Shown here piece after piece: positions 48,570-55,192 of a stretch of DNA of 64,000 bases (position 1 is the first letter of the stretch; the number at the start of each line of letters is the position of its first letter). A model generated the notes under the pieces. It worked only from the letters and a program-made list of their open reading frames with translations, searched no databases and had not been told where the DNA came from. A program made the position numbers and the translations under genes. The stretch comes from Clostridium zeae (lineage in GTDB: Bacteria; Bacillota; Clostridia; Clostridiales; Clostridiaceae), in the NCBI RefSeq assembly GCF_017312485.1, contig NZ_BMBA01000007.1:62001-126000 (forward strand), written 5' to 3'.

Positions 48570-48621
48570 AAATATATAGTAAATCTATTGGTGTAGAGAA
48601 TATGAATATTAATCCTAAAAT

Positions 48622-48769
48622 AATCAAACTTTTTTACAAAAATAAATAATTTACAAAAAGAAAAAGACTAAATTTTGATCAATCTTTGTTTCAAAATCTA
48701 GTCTTTTTCTTATACGTTATAATCAGCTTTTGCAAGATTATCTTGATCAAACTTTTTTTCAAACCAACA
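48622..48769 (-). repeat. Left-end TnsB sites of the Tn7-like element
   Basis: Three spaced inverse copies of the TnsB-site motif lie at 48622-48640, 48677-48695 and 48745-48763, ending in CCAACA. A weaker fourth is near 48721. Tn7's left end likewise has three separated sites over about 150 bp. Confidence 0.8.
48661..48708 (+). terminator. Terminator hairpin inside the left end
   Basis: AAAAAGACTAAATTTTGA pairs with TCAAAATCTAGTCTTTTT (18 bp, one mismatch), followed by CTTATA. It probably ends the tns operon. The loop and arms overlap the second TnsB site. Confidence 0.7.
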
Positions 48770-48774
48770 TTAAC
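48770..48774. repeat. 5-bp target site duplication (copy 2)
   Basis: TTAAC directly follows the distal terminus CCAACA and matches the copy at 40503-40507. Confidence 0.85.
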
Positions 48775-48808
48775 ACTATAAGTTTAATTTAGTGTTAACG
48801 GGTCTTTT
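48775..48808 (+). terminator. Right part of the split glmS terminator
   Basis: ACTA, an 11-base loop, TAGTGTTAACGGGTC and TTTT. With GACCCGTTAAC at 40497-40507 it would rebuild the original glmS terminator. Confidence 0.85.
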
Positions 48809-49012
48809 CCATACACATAACAATAGTATGTCCGTAAGTTAGAGATTTATTCATTTATAAAGTTAGTTAGATAATTAATTATTTATAAAAGTTTCCAAAC
48901 TAATAAAACAGACTTACTATACTTGTTGAAGTTAAATAGCTTTTTTCCTCTAAGAAGAACTCATATTTTGATACACGACTAATCCTCTTGCATAAATTAT
49001 TGGCGAAAGGTG

Positions 49013-49027
49013 TATGGTTGCTATACG
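49013..49027. promoter_or_regulatory. MarR-type operator copy 1
   Basis: GTATGGTTGCTATAC, an imperfect palindrome with arms GTATnG/CnATAC. It is downstream of the small minus-strand ORF, outside any promoter I can see. Confidence 0.45.
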
Positions 49028-49042
49028 CTTGAATACAATTGG

Positions 49043-49288
49043 TTATTCATCTTGCCTCTTTAAGAGGTCATTAATTTTATTATTTTCAAATTTGTTATTA
49101 AAAGAATTGACTGGTGGAAATATTGGGCATTCATATGGATAAAAACTAAAGAGAACATATGAGGCTAAAGAATTATAGATAACCCATAAAGCTCTGTTAT
49201 CAGCTTCAAGTGTTTGTTTATACCTCAGCTCACTCACTTCACTATTATCAGAAGCCATATATGGCTTAGATGATTTTTTTCTTTTGAT
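49043..49288 (-). CDS. Small hypothetical protein downstream of marR-like gene
   Basis: This open frame of about 81 residues is of unknown function. Going upstream in frame, AGGAGG lies seven bases before an ATC codon at 49288, and no ATG/GTG/TTG has a Shine-Dalgarno. It either uses a rare ATC start or is a degraded gene. The C-terminal part is polar (NNKFENNKINDLL). It lies between two copies of the putative MarR operator. Confidence 0.35.
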   Translation of the reverse strand: MKRKKSSKPYMASDNSEVSELRYKQTLEADNRALWVIYNSLASYVLFSFYPYECPIFPPVNSFNNKFENNKINDLLKRQDE

Positions 49289-49322
49289 ATTAAAACCTCC
49301 TAACGTAATTATAATAAAAAAG

Positions 49323-49337
49323 TGTATAGCAACCATA
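49323..49337. promoter_or_regulatory. MarR-type operator copy 2
   Basis: GTATAGCAACCATAC, the reverse-complement form of copy 1, lies between the marR-like gene and the small minus-strand ORF. Like copy 1 it is followed by GCTTG. Confidence 0.5.
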
Positions 49338-49353
49338 CGCTTGCATAAAATTT

Positions 49354-49827
49354 TTATTCATCAAAATTTTCACTAAAAAAATTAACCTTGTTTATCAGGG
49401 TAGACAAAAAGTTTGACAAAAACTCCAATTCATGCTCGGAGGCATTTTGTAGTTGATCTTCAACCATATTATTTACAATAGAATGATAGAGCATATGGTT
49501 GTTATGAGCTTTTTTACCTTTTTCAGTCAGACTTAATGAATATCTAGATAAATTAAGATCATCAACTTCTTTTATAACCAGAGCCTTTCTCTCTAGCTTT
49601 TTGAGAATTTCGGAAACAGCCCCTTTTGTTACTCCTAGAATATCTGCCAGTCCACCCACATGAATGCCAGGATGCTCGGCAATAGCCTTTATTATATGTA
49701 TTTCAGAGTGAAAAATCGGTACATCAGTTCCGAAGTTGCGAGTCTTTTTATCAAGGTCAGTCAAGGCAACCGCTAAATTCAGAGAATCATATGCAATTTG
49801 ATGTTTGTTATTTATAAATTTATCCAT
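49354..49827 (-). CDS. MarR-family transcriptional regulator
   Basis: This 157-residue winged-helix protein has IHVGGLADILGVTKGAVSEILKKLERKALV as recognition helices and a wing with DDLNLSRYSLSLTEKGKKA. MarR proteins are dimeric repressors released by small phenolic or oxidative signals. Its promoter overlaps a palindrome that occurs three times here, so it probably represses itself. No obvious efflux or detoxification target is adjacent on the same strand. Confidence 0.88.
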   Translation of the reverse strand: MDKFINNKHQIAYDSLNLAVALTDLDKKTRNFGTDVPIFHSEIHIIKAIAEHPGIHVGGLADILGVTKGAVSEILKKLERKALVIKEVDDLNLSRYSLSLTEKGKKAHNNHMLYHSIVNNMVEDQLQNASEHELEFLSNFLSTLINKVNFFSENFDE

Positions 49828-49833
49828 GTAAAT

Positions 49834-49862
49834 AGTATATGGTTGCTATACACTTTTGTCAA
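49834..49862 (-). promoter_or_regulatory. marR-like gene promoter with operator copy 3
   Basis: On the minus strand, TTGACA (49862-49857) and TATACT (49839-49834) are separated by exactly 17 bases. The operator GTATAGCAACCATA lies in that spacer, so bound repressor would block RNA polymerase. Confidence 0.75.
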
Positions 49863-50049
49863 GTCATTATTAAATCGATTTTCTTATATAGTGACGAGAC
49901 TATATATAGTAGGGATAAAGGCTAAAAAACTGCTTTTTTAAAGTAATACTTTCGTTATTTAAAACCTACAGATAAAATCCAGGGATTCAATTTACGAAAA
50001 CGTAGTTGTACCTTTTGAATATACTAAAATGAGTAACTCACAAAACAAA

Positions 50050-50158
50050 AAAAAGACTAAGTTTTGATCAATCTTTGTTTCAAAATCTAGTCTTTTTCTT
50101 TTTAGAAATAATCGGCCTTAGCGAGCTTATTTTTATAAAAGTTTATTTTAACCTCACA
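50050..50158 (-). repeat. Second Tn7-like left end (relic)
   Basis: The inner 51 bases (50050-50100) match 48660-48710 in the active element with a single difference. The outer 58 bases align without gaps but at only about two thirds identity, ending in CTCACA. Total length from hairpin to terminus is the same (109 vs 110). It is the distal end of an older related element. Confidence 0.75.
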
Positions 50159-50252
50159 ATAGCACATAACATAAATAACAACCTCTGAATATAAGGTTGG
50201 CGCTGTTAACAAATTATTATTAACAAGAAGCTATTGAATTAAGTAATAAAAA

Positions 50253-50816
50253 TTAAAACATCAGATTGACTATTTTACTATGCTCATTATGCATAAGATT
50301 CCATAGAATCTGAATTAGTTTTTGGATGTCTGGGTCTTCTTCTTGTGTAAAGCAATAGGTAAGTACACCGATGAAAGCAGACATCATATATTCCAGGGTA
50401 TATTCCAATGTTAAATCATCCGTATAGATTGATTGAAAGCTAGGTCGTATTAATTCTTTATATACGTTTTTGATCTTTTCATGAAAAGCGGGATCTCCGT
50501 TTTTACCTAACAGAACAACAAAGTACTTTTTATTTCGGTTATATACTTCAGTAATATGTATGAGTGATAGATGTTTGTTAGTATCCATCAGGATGTCTTT
50601 ATGTTTTTCTAAATCCGGTAAAATGGAGGATTCTATTTGCTCTAGTACATCATAGACATCGGTGAAATATTTATAGAAGGTGCTTCTATTATAGCCAGCT
50701 TTAATTGTAATATCTTTAATTGTGATTTTTTCGATTCGTTTTTCAGAGTATAACTGCCAGAATGCATCCATTAAATTTTTTCGTGTCTGTTTAGTAATTT
50801 CAGTTTGCTTATTTAT
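50253..50816 (-). CDS. TetR-family transcriptional regulator, probable ATA start
   Basis: This is a 187-residue TetR protein if translation starts at ATA 50816, which has AAGGAGG eight bases upstream. That version adds 15 residues (KQTRKNL...) which complete the first DNA-binding helix. ATG 50771 has no Shine-Dalgarno and would cut into that helix. The DNA-binding region is ITIKDITIKAGYNRSTFYKYF. A second in-frame stop precedes the ATA. It is divergent from the MFS pump gene, which it probably represses. Confidence 0.82.
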   Translation of the reverse strand: MNKQTEITKQTRKNLMDAFWQLYSEKRIEKITIKDITIKAGYNRSTFYKYFTDVYDVLEQIESSILPDLEKHKDILMDTNKHLSLIHITEVYNRNKKYFVVLLGKNGDPAFHEKIKNVYKELIRPSFQSIYTDDLTLEYTLEYMMSAFIGVLTYCFTQEEDPDIQKLIQILWNLMHNEHSKIVNLMF

Positions 50817-50903
50817 AGAATCTTCCTCCTTAGCTTACGCAAAAAGCGACAAATCATCCATGATTGTTGATTGATGATGAGTCATAAAATTATTACAATA
50901 CAA

Positions 50904-50919
50904 TTGTACAACAAGTTGT
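50904..50919. promoter_or_regulatory. Candidate TetR operator
   Basis: The overlapping palindromes TTGTACAA and ACAACAAGTTGT lie in the divergent gap between the tetR-like and MFS genes. No other strong dyad is present in the gap. Confidence 0.45.
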
Positions 50920-51035
50920 TGGCGAATCAAAGGTTTCTTTAAGAACGAAATACAGATGTGTTTAGTCCGTAACATAAATTTTAAATGACACTTATAAGAG
51001 TTCTGTAAGAAATTCTATAATAAGGAGGTTATAAT

Positions 51036-52466
51036 ATGACAAAAAATAAAGCAAAAGATTCAAAATCTCAGAAGGAAAAGCTTGATCCGACGCTACTTAA
51101 AGTATCATTAATCTTGGTATTTGGTTCTCTCGCACCGCTACTAGACACGACAATGGTCAATGTGGCCATAAAAACCTTATCAAGTGATCTGAAAAGCACC
51201 GTTTCAGTAATTCAATGGGTCGTAACAGGATATGTGCTAGCTATGGCAATGGCTGTACCGATTTCAGGTTGGGCGATTAATCGTTTTGGTGGTAAACGGC
51301 TTTATCAATTTTCTTTAGTATTATTTCTGGCAGGTTCAATTCTTTCATCACTGTCATGGGATATTGGTTCCTTGATTGGATTCCGTGTCCTACAAGGAAT
51401 TGGCGCAGGTTTATTGATGCCTACTATGACAACTATGCTTTTTCAGGTATCCGGTGGTCGAAATATGGGACGGATGGCGTCCATTACTAGTATACCAATG
51501 ATGTTAGCACCGATTCTTGGTCCAGTGCTGGGTGGGATTATTGTGAACAGCTTAGGCTGGCGATGGATTTTTTATGTCAATATTCCCGTGACAATCATCG
51601 CCTTATTGCTAGCTTTGTGGGGAATACCAAAGGACAACCTCTCAAACAAAAAACAGCAGCTTGATATTGTTGGAATTATGATGTTGTCTCCAGCCTTTGC
51701 CTTACTAATTTACGGAATTGCTCAAATAGCATCTAAAGGTGGTCTAAACAGCAGTACAGTGGTTGTTCCTGTAGTGATTGGATTGTTACTGATGACTGTG
51801 TTTGTTATGTATGCCTTACGTACGAAGATTTCTCCAGTGCTGGATTTGCAGCTGTTTAGGGCACGCAATTTTTCTGCTTCGACAATTTTGCTTTTCATGT
51901 CGGGCTTCATTACAAACGGGGGACTGTTGCTTCTGCCATTATACTACCAGCAGGTGCGTGGTGAAAGTGTTTTATATGCAGGTCTTTTGTTGATTCCACA
52001 AGGAATTGGTATGTTGCTTACAAGAAGTCAGATGGGAAAATTGACTGACAAAATAGGAGCGAGGCCAATAGTCTTGGTAAGCCTTGTAATTACTGCAATA
52101 GGTACACTTCCATTCGCCTTCGCCAATTCCGAAACGAATCAAGTGCTATTAGCTGTGGTACTACTTATACGAGGAGCGGGCCTTGGAGGAGTGTTCATTC
52201 CAATCATGGTATCAGCATATATGGGACTAAGTAATGAGCAAATTCCTCACGCAAGTATTGCCACAAGGATATTACAAACAATCGGAAGTGCCTTCGGATC
52301 CGCGATACTTGCAACTATTGTTCAGCATCAGATAGCTACGCATTCTGTATCGAACGTGCAAAATGTAACAAGTGCATATAATGTTGCCTTTTGGTGGACC
52401 ATTGGTTTTACAGTGATTGCAATAATCCCAACGTTATTTTTGACAAAGTACAAAAAATCGGAATAG
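51036..52466 (+). CDS. MFS drug exporter, DHA2 (14-TMS) family
   Basis: The 476-residue protein has about 14 hydrophobic segments and DHA2/EmrB-QacA motifs: LDTTMVNVAIKTL in TMS1, QWVVTGYVLAMA, NRFGGKRLYQFSL (motif A) and GAGLLMPTMT. It should export cationic drugs or antiseptics with proton antiport. AAGGAGG lies before the ATG. Codon use is visibly richer in G and C at third positions than in the flanking genes, which fits lateral acquisition as cargo. Likely controlled by the divergent TetR protein. Confidence 0.92.
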   Translation: MTKNKAKDSKSQKEKLDPTLLKVSLILVFGSLAPLLDTTMVNVAIKTLSSDLKSTVSVIQWVVTGYVLAMAMAVPISGWAINRFGGKRLYQFSLVLFLAGSILSSLSWDIGSLIGFRVLQGIGAGLLMPTMTTMLFQVSGGRNMGRMASITSIPMMLAPILGPVLGGIIVNSLGWRWIFYVNIPVTIIALLLALWGIPKDNLSNKKQQLDIVGIMMLSPAFALLIYGIAQIASKGGLNSSTVVVPVVIGLLLMTVFVMYALRTKISPVLDLQLFRARNFSASTILLFMSGFITNGGLLLLPLYYQQVRGESVLYAGLLLIPQGIGMLLTRSQMGKLTDKIGARPIVLVSLVITAIGTLPFAFANSETNQVLLAVVLLIRGAGLGGVFIPIMVSAYMGLSNEQIPHASIATRILQTIGSAFGSAILATIVQHQIATHSVSNVQNVTSAYNVAFWWTIGFTVIAIIPTLFLTKYKKSE

Positions 52467-52655
52467 GAAACCGAAACCAGGTAAATGGGAATAGTAGCAT
52501 CTGTGTAATTAGGGATAAATTAGAAACAAAGGTCTGTCATATTAAGAACACATAATTAAACAGCTATTATAAGGGTGTGTTGTAGTAGGAAGATGTTAGT
52601 AAATAGATAACTGAATTAATTTAAAAAAAATTATATCTAAAAGGAGAGATGCGAA

Positions 52656-53243
52656 ATGTCAAAAGTAGTTATTTTTAAAGGTAGTCCAAGAAAGAATGGA
52701 TATACCACAAAGTTATTAGATCAAGTAGCAAAAGGAGTAAAATCAAAAGGTGCTGAAGTTATTGAATTTGATTTAAATGATACTGGAATCCGTGGATGCC
52801 AAGGTTGTTTTTATTGTCGTACCCATGACGGATGTGCTATTAATGATTATTTACAGCCAATGTATAAAGCTATTGCTGAGGCAGATGCTATTGTATTTGG
52901 TTCTCCAATCTATGTTTTCCAAATTACAGGTCAAGCAAAAATTTGGTTAGACCGTATGTTTCCAATGGTTGAAGAGCTTCCACATACTTTTATTCCTAGA
53001 CATCCAGGTAAAAAGTTAATAACTATATTTGCTCAAGGAAGCTTAGATCCTAATAAAGGTGCAGAAGCTATTAAATATGTTAATAATATTTTTGATGTAT
53101 TTGGTTGGAAATTGAAGAGCTGCATACACTATTGTGGAAATAATGATGAAATGTTTGAAGAGTTATCTTTAAGAGCCTTTAAAGATGGAGAAAATCTTGT
53201 TGAAAAAAAGTTTGATCTATTAAAACAAAGTTTGAACATTTGA
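52656..53243 (+). CDS. NAD(P)H-dependent FMN reductase (flavodoxin fold)
   Basis: The 195-residue protein has the FMN phosphate loop KGSPRKNGYTTKLL, the iron-sulfur-flavoprotein-like Cys motif GCQGCFYCRTHDGC and the GSPIYVFQITGQAKIWLDR segment. It is a cytoplasmic flavin or quinone reductase. AAAGGAGAG lies upstream. The last 14 codons overlap a 20-bp-period repeat array that resembles the Tn7-like right end, so the native C-terminus may have been replaced. Confidence 0.88.
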   Translation: MSKVVIFKGSPRKNGYTTKLLDQVAKGVKSKGAEVIEFDLNDTGIRGCQGCFYCRTHDGCAINDYLQPMYKAIAEADAIVFGSPIYVFQITGQAKIWLDRMFPMVEELPHTFIPRHPGKKLITIFAQGSLDPNKGAEAIKYVNNIFDVFGWKLKSCIHYCGNNDEMFEELSLRAFKDGENLVEKKFDLLKQSLNI

Positions 53244-53280
53244 AATAAAGATTGATCTTTTAAAACAAAGTTTGAATAGA
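53201..53280 (+). repeat. Second right-end-type 20-bp repeat array
   Basis: Four tandem TTGAAAAAAAGTTTGATC-like units with an exact 20-base period; the G after the A-run is at 53210, 53230, 53250 and 53270. Spacing, orientation and motif match the array at 40508-40592. No TGTGGG terminus precedes it, so the tip is lost or changed. Confidence 0.7.
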
Positions 53281-53703
53281 ATTTAGTAGAAAGGCAATAC
53301 TATACTGGAGATGTGTAGTATAAAGATTAAAGCAAAATATAATAAGTAATTTAAATGCTTATTTATTGATGTAAGCGAAAGAATAAAAAAGAGGAATATG
53401 TCGCCTGCCAAATTTCTTCACATACGTTCTGAAAAGGCAGATGCGCAAAAATTTTGAATTTGCAGATATTTAAACCTTGGGTAGAGAGTTTAATAAACGA
53501 TGGATGGGAGACTTTTATATGGCATTAAAGAAGAAGAATATGGACAAAGTATTAATTAAACTTTAGTTTCCAATGAATTATAGATAGCAAATAAGGTCTA
53601 GGTATTATTTTAGAATAAAGGAATTTAATGGTATAATGTTTTTGATAATTAAGCCATAACAGCAAAATAATGCAAAACAAATTTTTTAGAAAGGAGAATA
53701 AAA
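53281..53703 (+). other. Gene-poor stretch between repeat array and HD-domain gene
   Basis: About 420 bases without an intact gene. Short coding-like scraps (for example MALKKKNMDKVLIKL near 53518-53565) hint at a decayed gene. GGTATAATG near 53630 is a possible -10 for the following gene. Confidence 0.35.
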
Positions 53704-54321
53704 TTGAAAGAAATTTTTGGATATCTAATAAAAGATTTGACCTTTACATCAGATTTAGCAGAGAATTCAAATAGATTACTAATTAAATATAATAGAGCTA
53801 GAATTGCAGAACATTCTCAAAGAGTTGCTAAAAAAGCAAAGATATTAGCTAGACAATACGGAATTGATGAAAGTTTGGCTGAGACAGCAGGTTTATTACA
53901 TGATATAGGTGGAGTATACCCAAATGATAAAAGAATTGAGATTTCTAAAATTCTAAAAATTAATATACTTGCTGAGGAGAAAGAGTTACCATTAATTCTC
54001 CATCAAAAGATATCTGTGATAATGGCACAACAAATATTTGATATTCAATCTCCAGATATACTTAGTGCAATTGGATGCCATACGACGCTTAAAGCTGGCG
54101 CTTCTATTTTGGACAAGGTTTTATTTGTTGCTGATAAGATAGAATGGGACCAGGACGGACTGCCGCCTTATCTCAATGAGATTGAAAAGGCAGTGGATAT
54201 TTCATTGGAATTAGCAGCACTTACGTACTTTAAATACCTATGGAATGATAGTTCAAAACTTAAAGTTATACATCCGTGGTTGGCAGATGCCTATTCAGAA
54301 TTAAATAAGAAAGTATATTAG
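53704..54321 (+). CDS. YqeK-like HD-domain phosphohydrolase
   Basis: This 205-residue HD protein has an N-terminal His (RIAEHSQRVAKKAKILARQYG), HD doublet LLHDIGG (H and D near residues 69-70), and a later H in IGCHTTLKAGASILDKVLFVADKIE. That pattern matches YqeK, a symmetric Ap4A hydrolase. TTG start with AAAGGAG. A Nudix hydrolase gene follows after 35 bases. The pair lies between two Tn7-like end arrays and may be element cargo. Confidence 0.82.
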   Translation: MKEIFGYLIKDLTFTSDLAENSNRLLIKYNRARIAEHSQRVAKKAKILARQYGIDESLAETAGLLHDIGGVYPNDKRIEISKILKINILAEEKELPLILHQKISVIMAQQIFDIQSPDILSAIGCHTTLKAGASILDKVLFVADKIEWDQDGLPPYLNEIEKAVDISLELAALTYFKYLWNDSSKLKVIHPWLADAYSELNKKVY

Positions 54322-54356
54322 TAGGTATATTACATTTGGAGTGAAAGGAAAAAATT

Positions 54357-54791
54357 ATGTTTATTATCGGAGCCTTTGCATTAATTCTAGATGAAAATAA
54401 TAGATTTTTACTATGTCATAGAACCGATAAGGATTTATGGAATTTGCCTGGTGGGAGGGTCGAAAAAGGTGAAACTCCTTGGCAGGGTGTTATAAGAGAA
54501 GTTAGAGAAGAAGTGGGATTGGATGTAGAAGTTATAAAACTTCAAGGTGTATACAGCAAAACATTTGAAGACGATATTATATTATCTTTTTTATGCAAAA
54601 AAGTAGGTGGTAATTTATCCTTGTCAGATGAGGCAGATGATATTAATTATTTTAGCATTAATGAAATACCAGTCAACACTGTACAAAGACATATTGAAAG
54701 AATAAAAGACTTTTATAATGATAATGAAAAAGTAATATTAAAAGGATACTATAGTCCAGATGCTAAAGGAATTGAGTTTAATAAAGTATAA
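54357..54791 (+). CDS. Nudix hydrolase
   Basis: The 144-residue protein has the Nudix box GGRVEKGETPWQGVIREVREEVGL (Gly and the REVREEVG Glu residues intact). The start FIIGAFALILDENNRFLLCHR is typical of small bacterial Nudix enzymes on nucleoside di/polyphosphates. The preceding gene is YqeK-like, so both may act on dinucleoside polyphosphates. The stop codon lies two bases before a Tn7-like left-end sequence. Confidence 0.9.
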   Translation: MFIIGAFALILDENNRFLLCHRTDKDLWNLPGGRVEKGETPWQGVIREVREEVGLDVEVIKLQGVYSKTFEDDIILSFLCKKVGGNLSLSDEADDINYFSINEIPVNTVQRHIERIKDFYNDNEKVILKGYYSPDAKGIEFNKV

Positions 54792-54792
54792 T

Positions 54793-54832
54793 CCGCAACT
54801 TTCATTTGATCAAACTTTATTTTAAACCCACA
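54793..54832 (-). repeat. Third Tn7-like left end
   Basis: Inward from the terminus (reverse strand) it reads TGTGGGTTTAAAATAAAG then TTTGATC, the same terminal TGTGGG and TnsB motif as the active element. A second close motif (ATGAAAGTTG) follows. It ends immediately after the Nudix gene. Confidence 0.75.
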
Positions 54833-54844
54833 GAACTATTTAAC

Positions 54845-54920
54845 CTAAACAAAATCGTTAAAAATGAAACTAAGTTGTTAAAATATAAAGCAAAGTTGTT
54901 AAACTTAAAATTGATTTAGT
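54845..54920 (+). repeat. Degenerate 20-21 bp repeats next to third left end
   Basis: Three GTTAAA units preceded by A-rich AAGTT-like sequence recur at 20 and 21 bases. They resemble an eroded right-end array of a further element, but the motif is weak. Confidence 0.35.
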
Positions 54921-54985
54921 CACTAAGTTAAGTGGGTAAGATTCTTTGATTTTAATAACTGAATGAATTTACAATAAGGTTTTAG

Positions 54986-55028
54986 GGCCGTAGCTTAGTG
55001 TAGTTATACTATGTTAAGCTATGGCCTA
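54986..55028 (+). terminator. Terminator between island and chemotaxis receptor gene
   Basis: GGCCGTAGCTTA pairs with TAAGCTATGGCC (12 bp, one wobble), loop 17 bases, followed by TACTTTTATAT. It may be original chromosomal sequence marking the far side of the island. Confidence 0.7.
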
Positions 55029-55192
55029 CTTTTATATAAACTTAGAATAAATTATAGATTTTTATTTATTTGTAGTTTTCGCATGAAATCGCGAAATATT
55101 TACAATTTCTTTATAATAAAGTGATAAAATCAAGTCGTAATAATATAGGATGAACTAGGACAAGCGTGAAAATACGACAGGGAGGATATTAT

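Larger units (their letters stand above)
40508..48769 (+). mobile_element. Tn7-like transposon, 8,262 bp, inserted at glmS
   Basis: The element has tnsA-tnsB-tnsC-tnsD(tniQ)-tnsE in Tn7 order and no cargo. The glmS-proximal terminus is TGTGGG and the distal terminus is CCAACA (TGTTGG inward). It is flanked by TTAAC on both sides. The glmS-proximal end lies next to tnsA, as the right end does in Tn7. Insertion 23 bp after the glmS stop is the classic attTn7 position. The open frames and exact duplication suggest a fairly recent insertion. No cas genes are present, so it is not a CRISPR-guided type. Confidence 0.92.

Noticed and set aside
40508-48769. CRISPR-associated Tn7-like transposon
   Set aside because: tnsD/tnsE present and insertion at glmS; no cas genes or array in the window.
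50159-50163. Target duplication ATAGC for the second left end
   Set aside because: No partner copy next to a right-type end was found.
53201-53280. CRISPR array or minisatellite
   Set aside because: Same exact 20-base period and motif as the Tn7-like right end; better explained as TnsB sites.
54833-54837. Target duplication GAACT for the third left end
   Set aside because: No matching GAACT was found directly outside a right-type terminus, so no duplication can be claimed.
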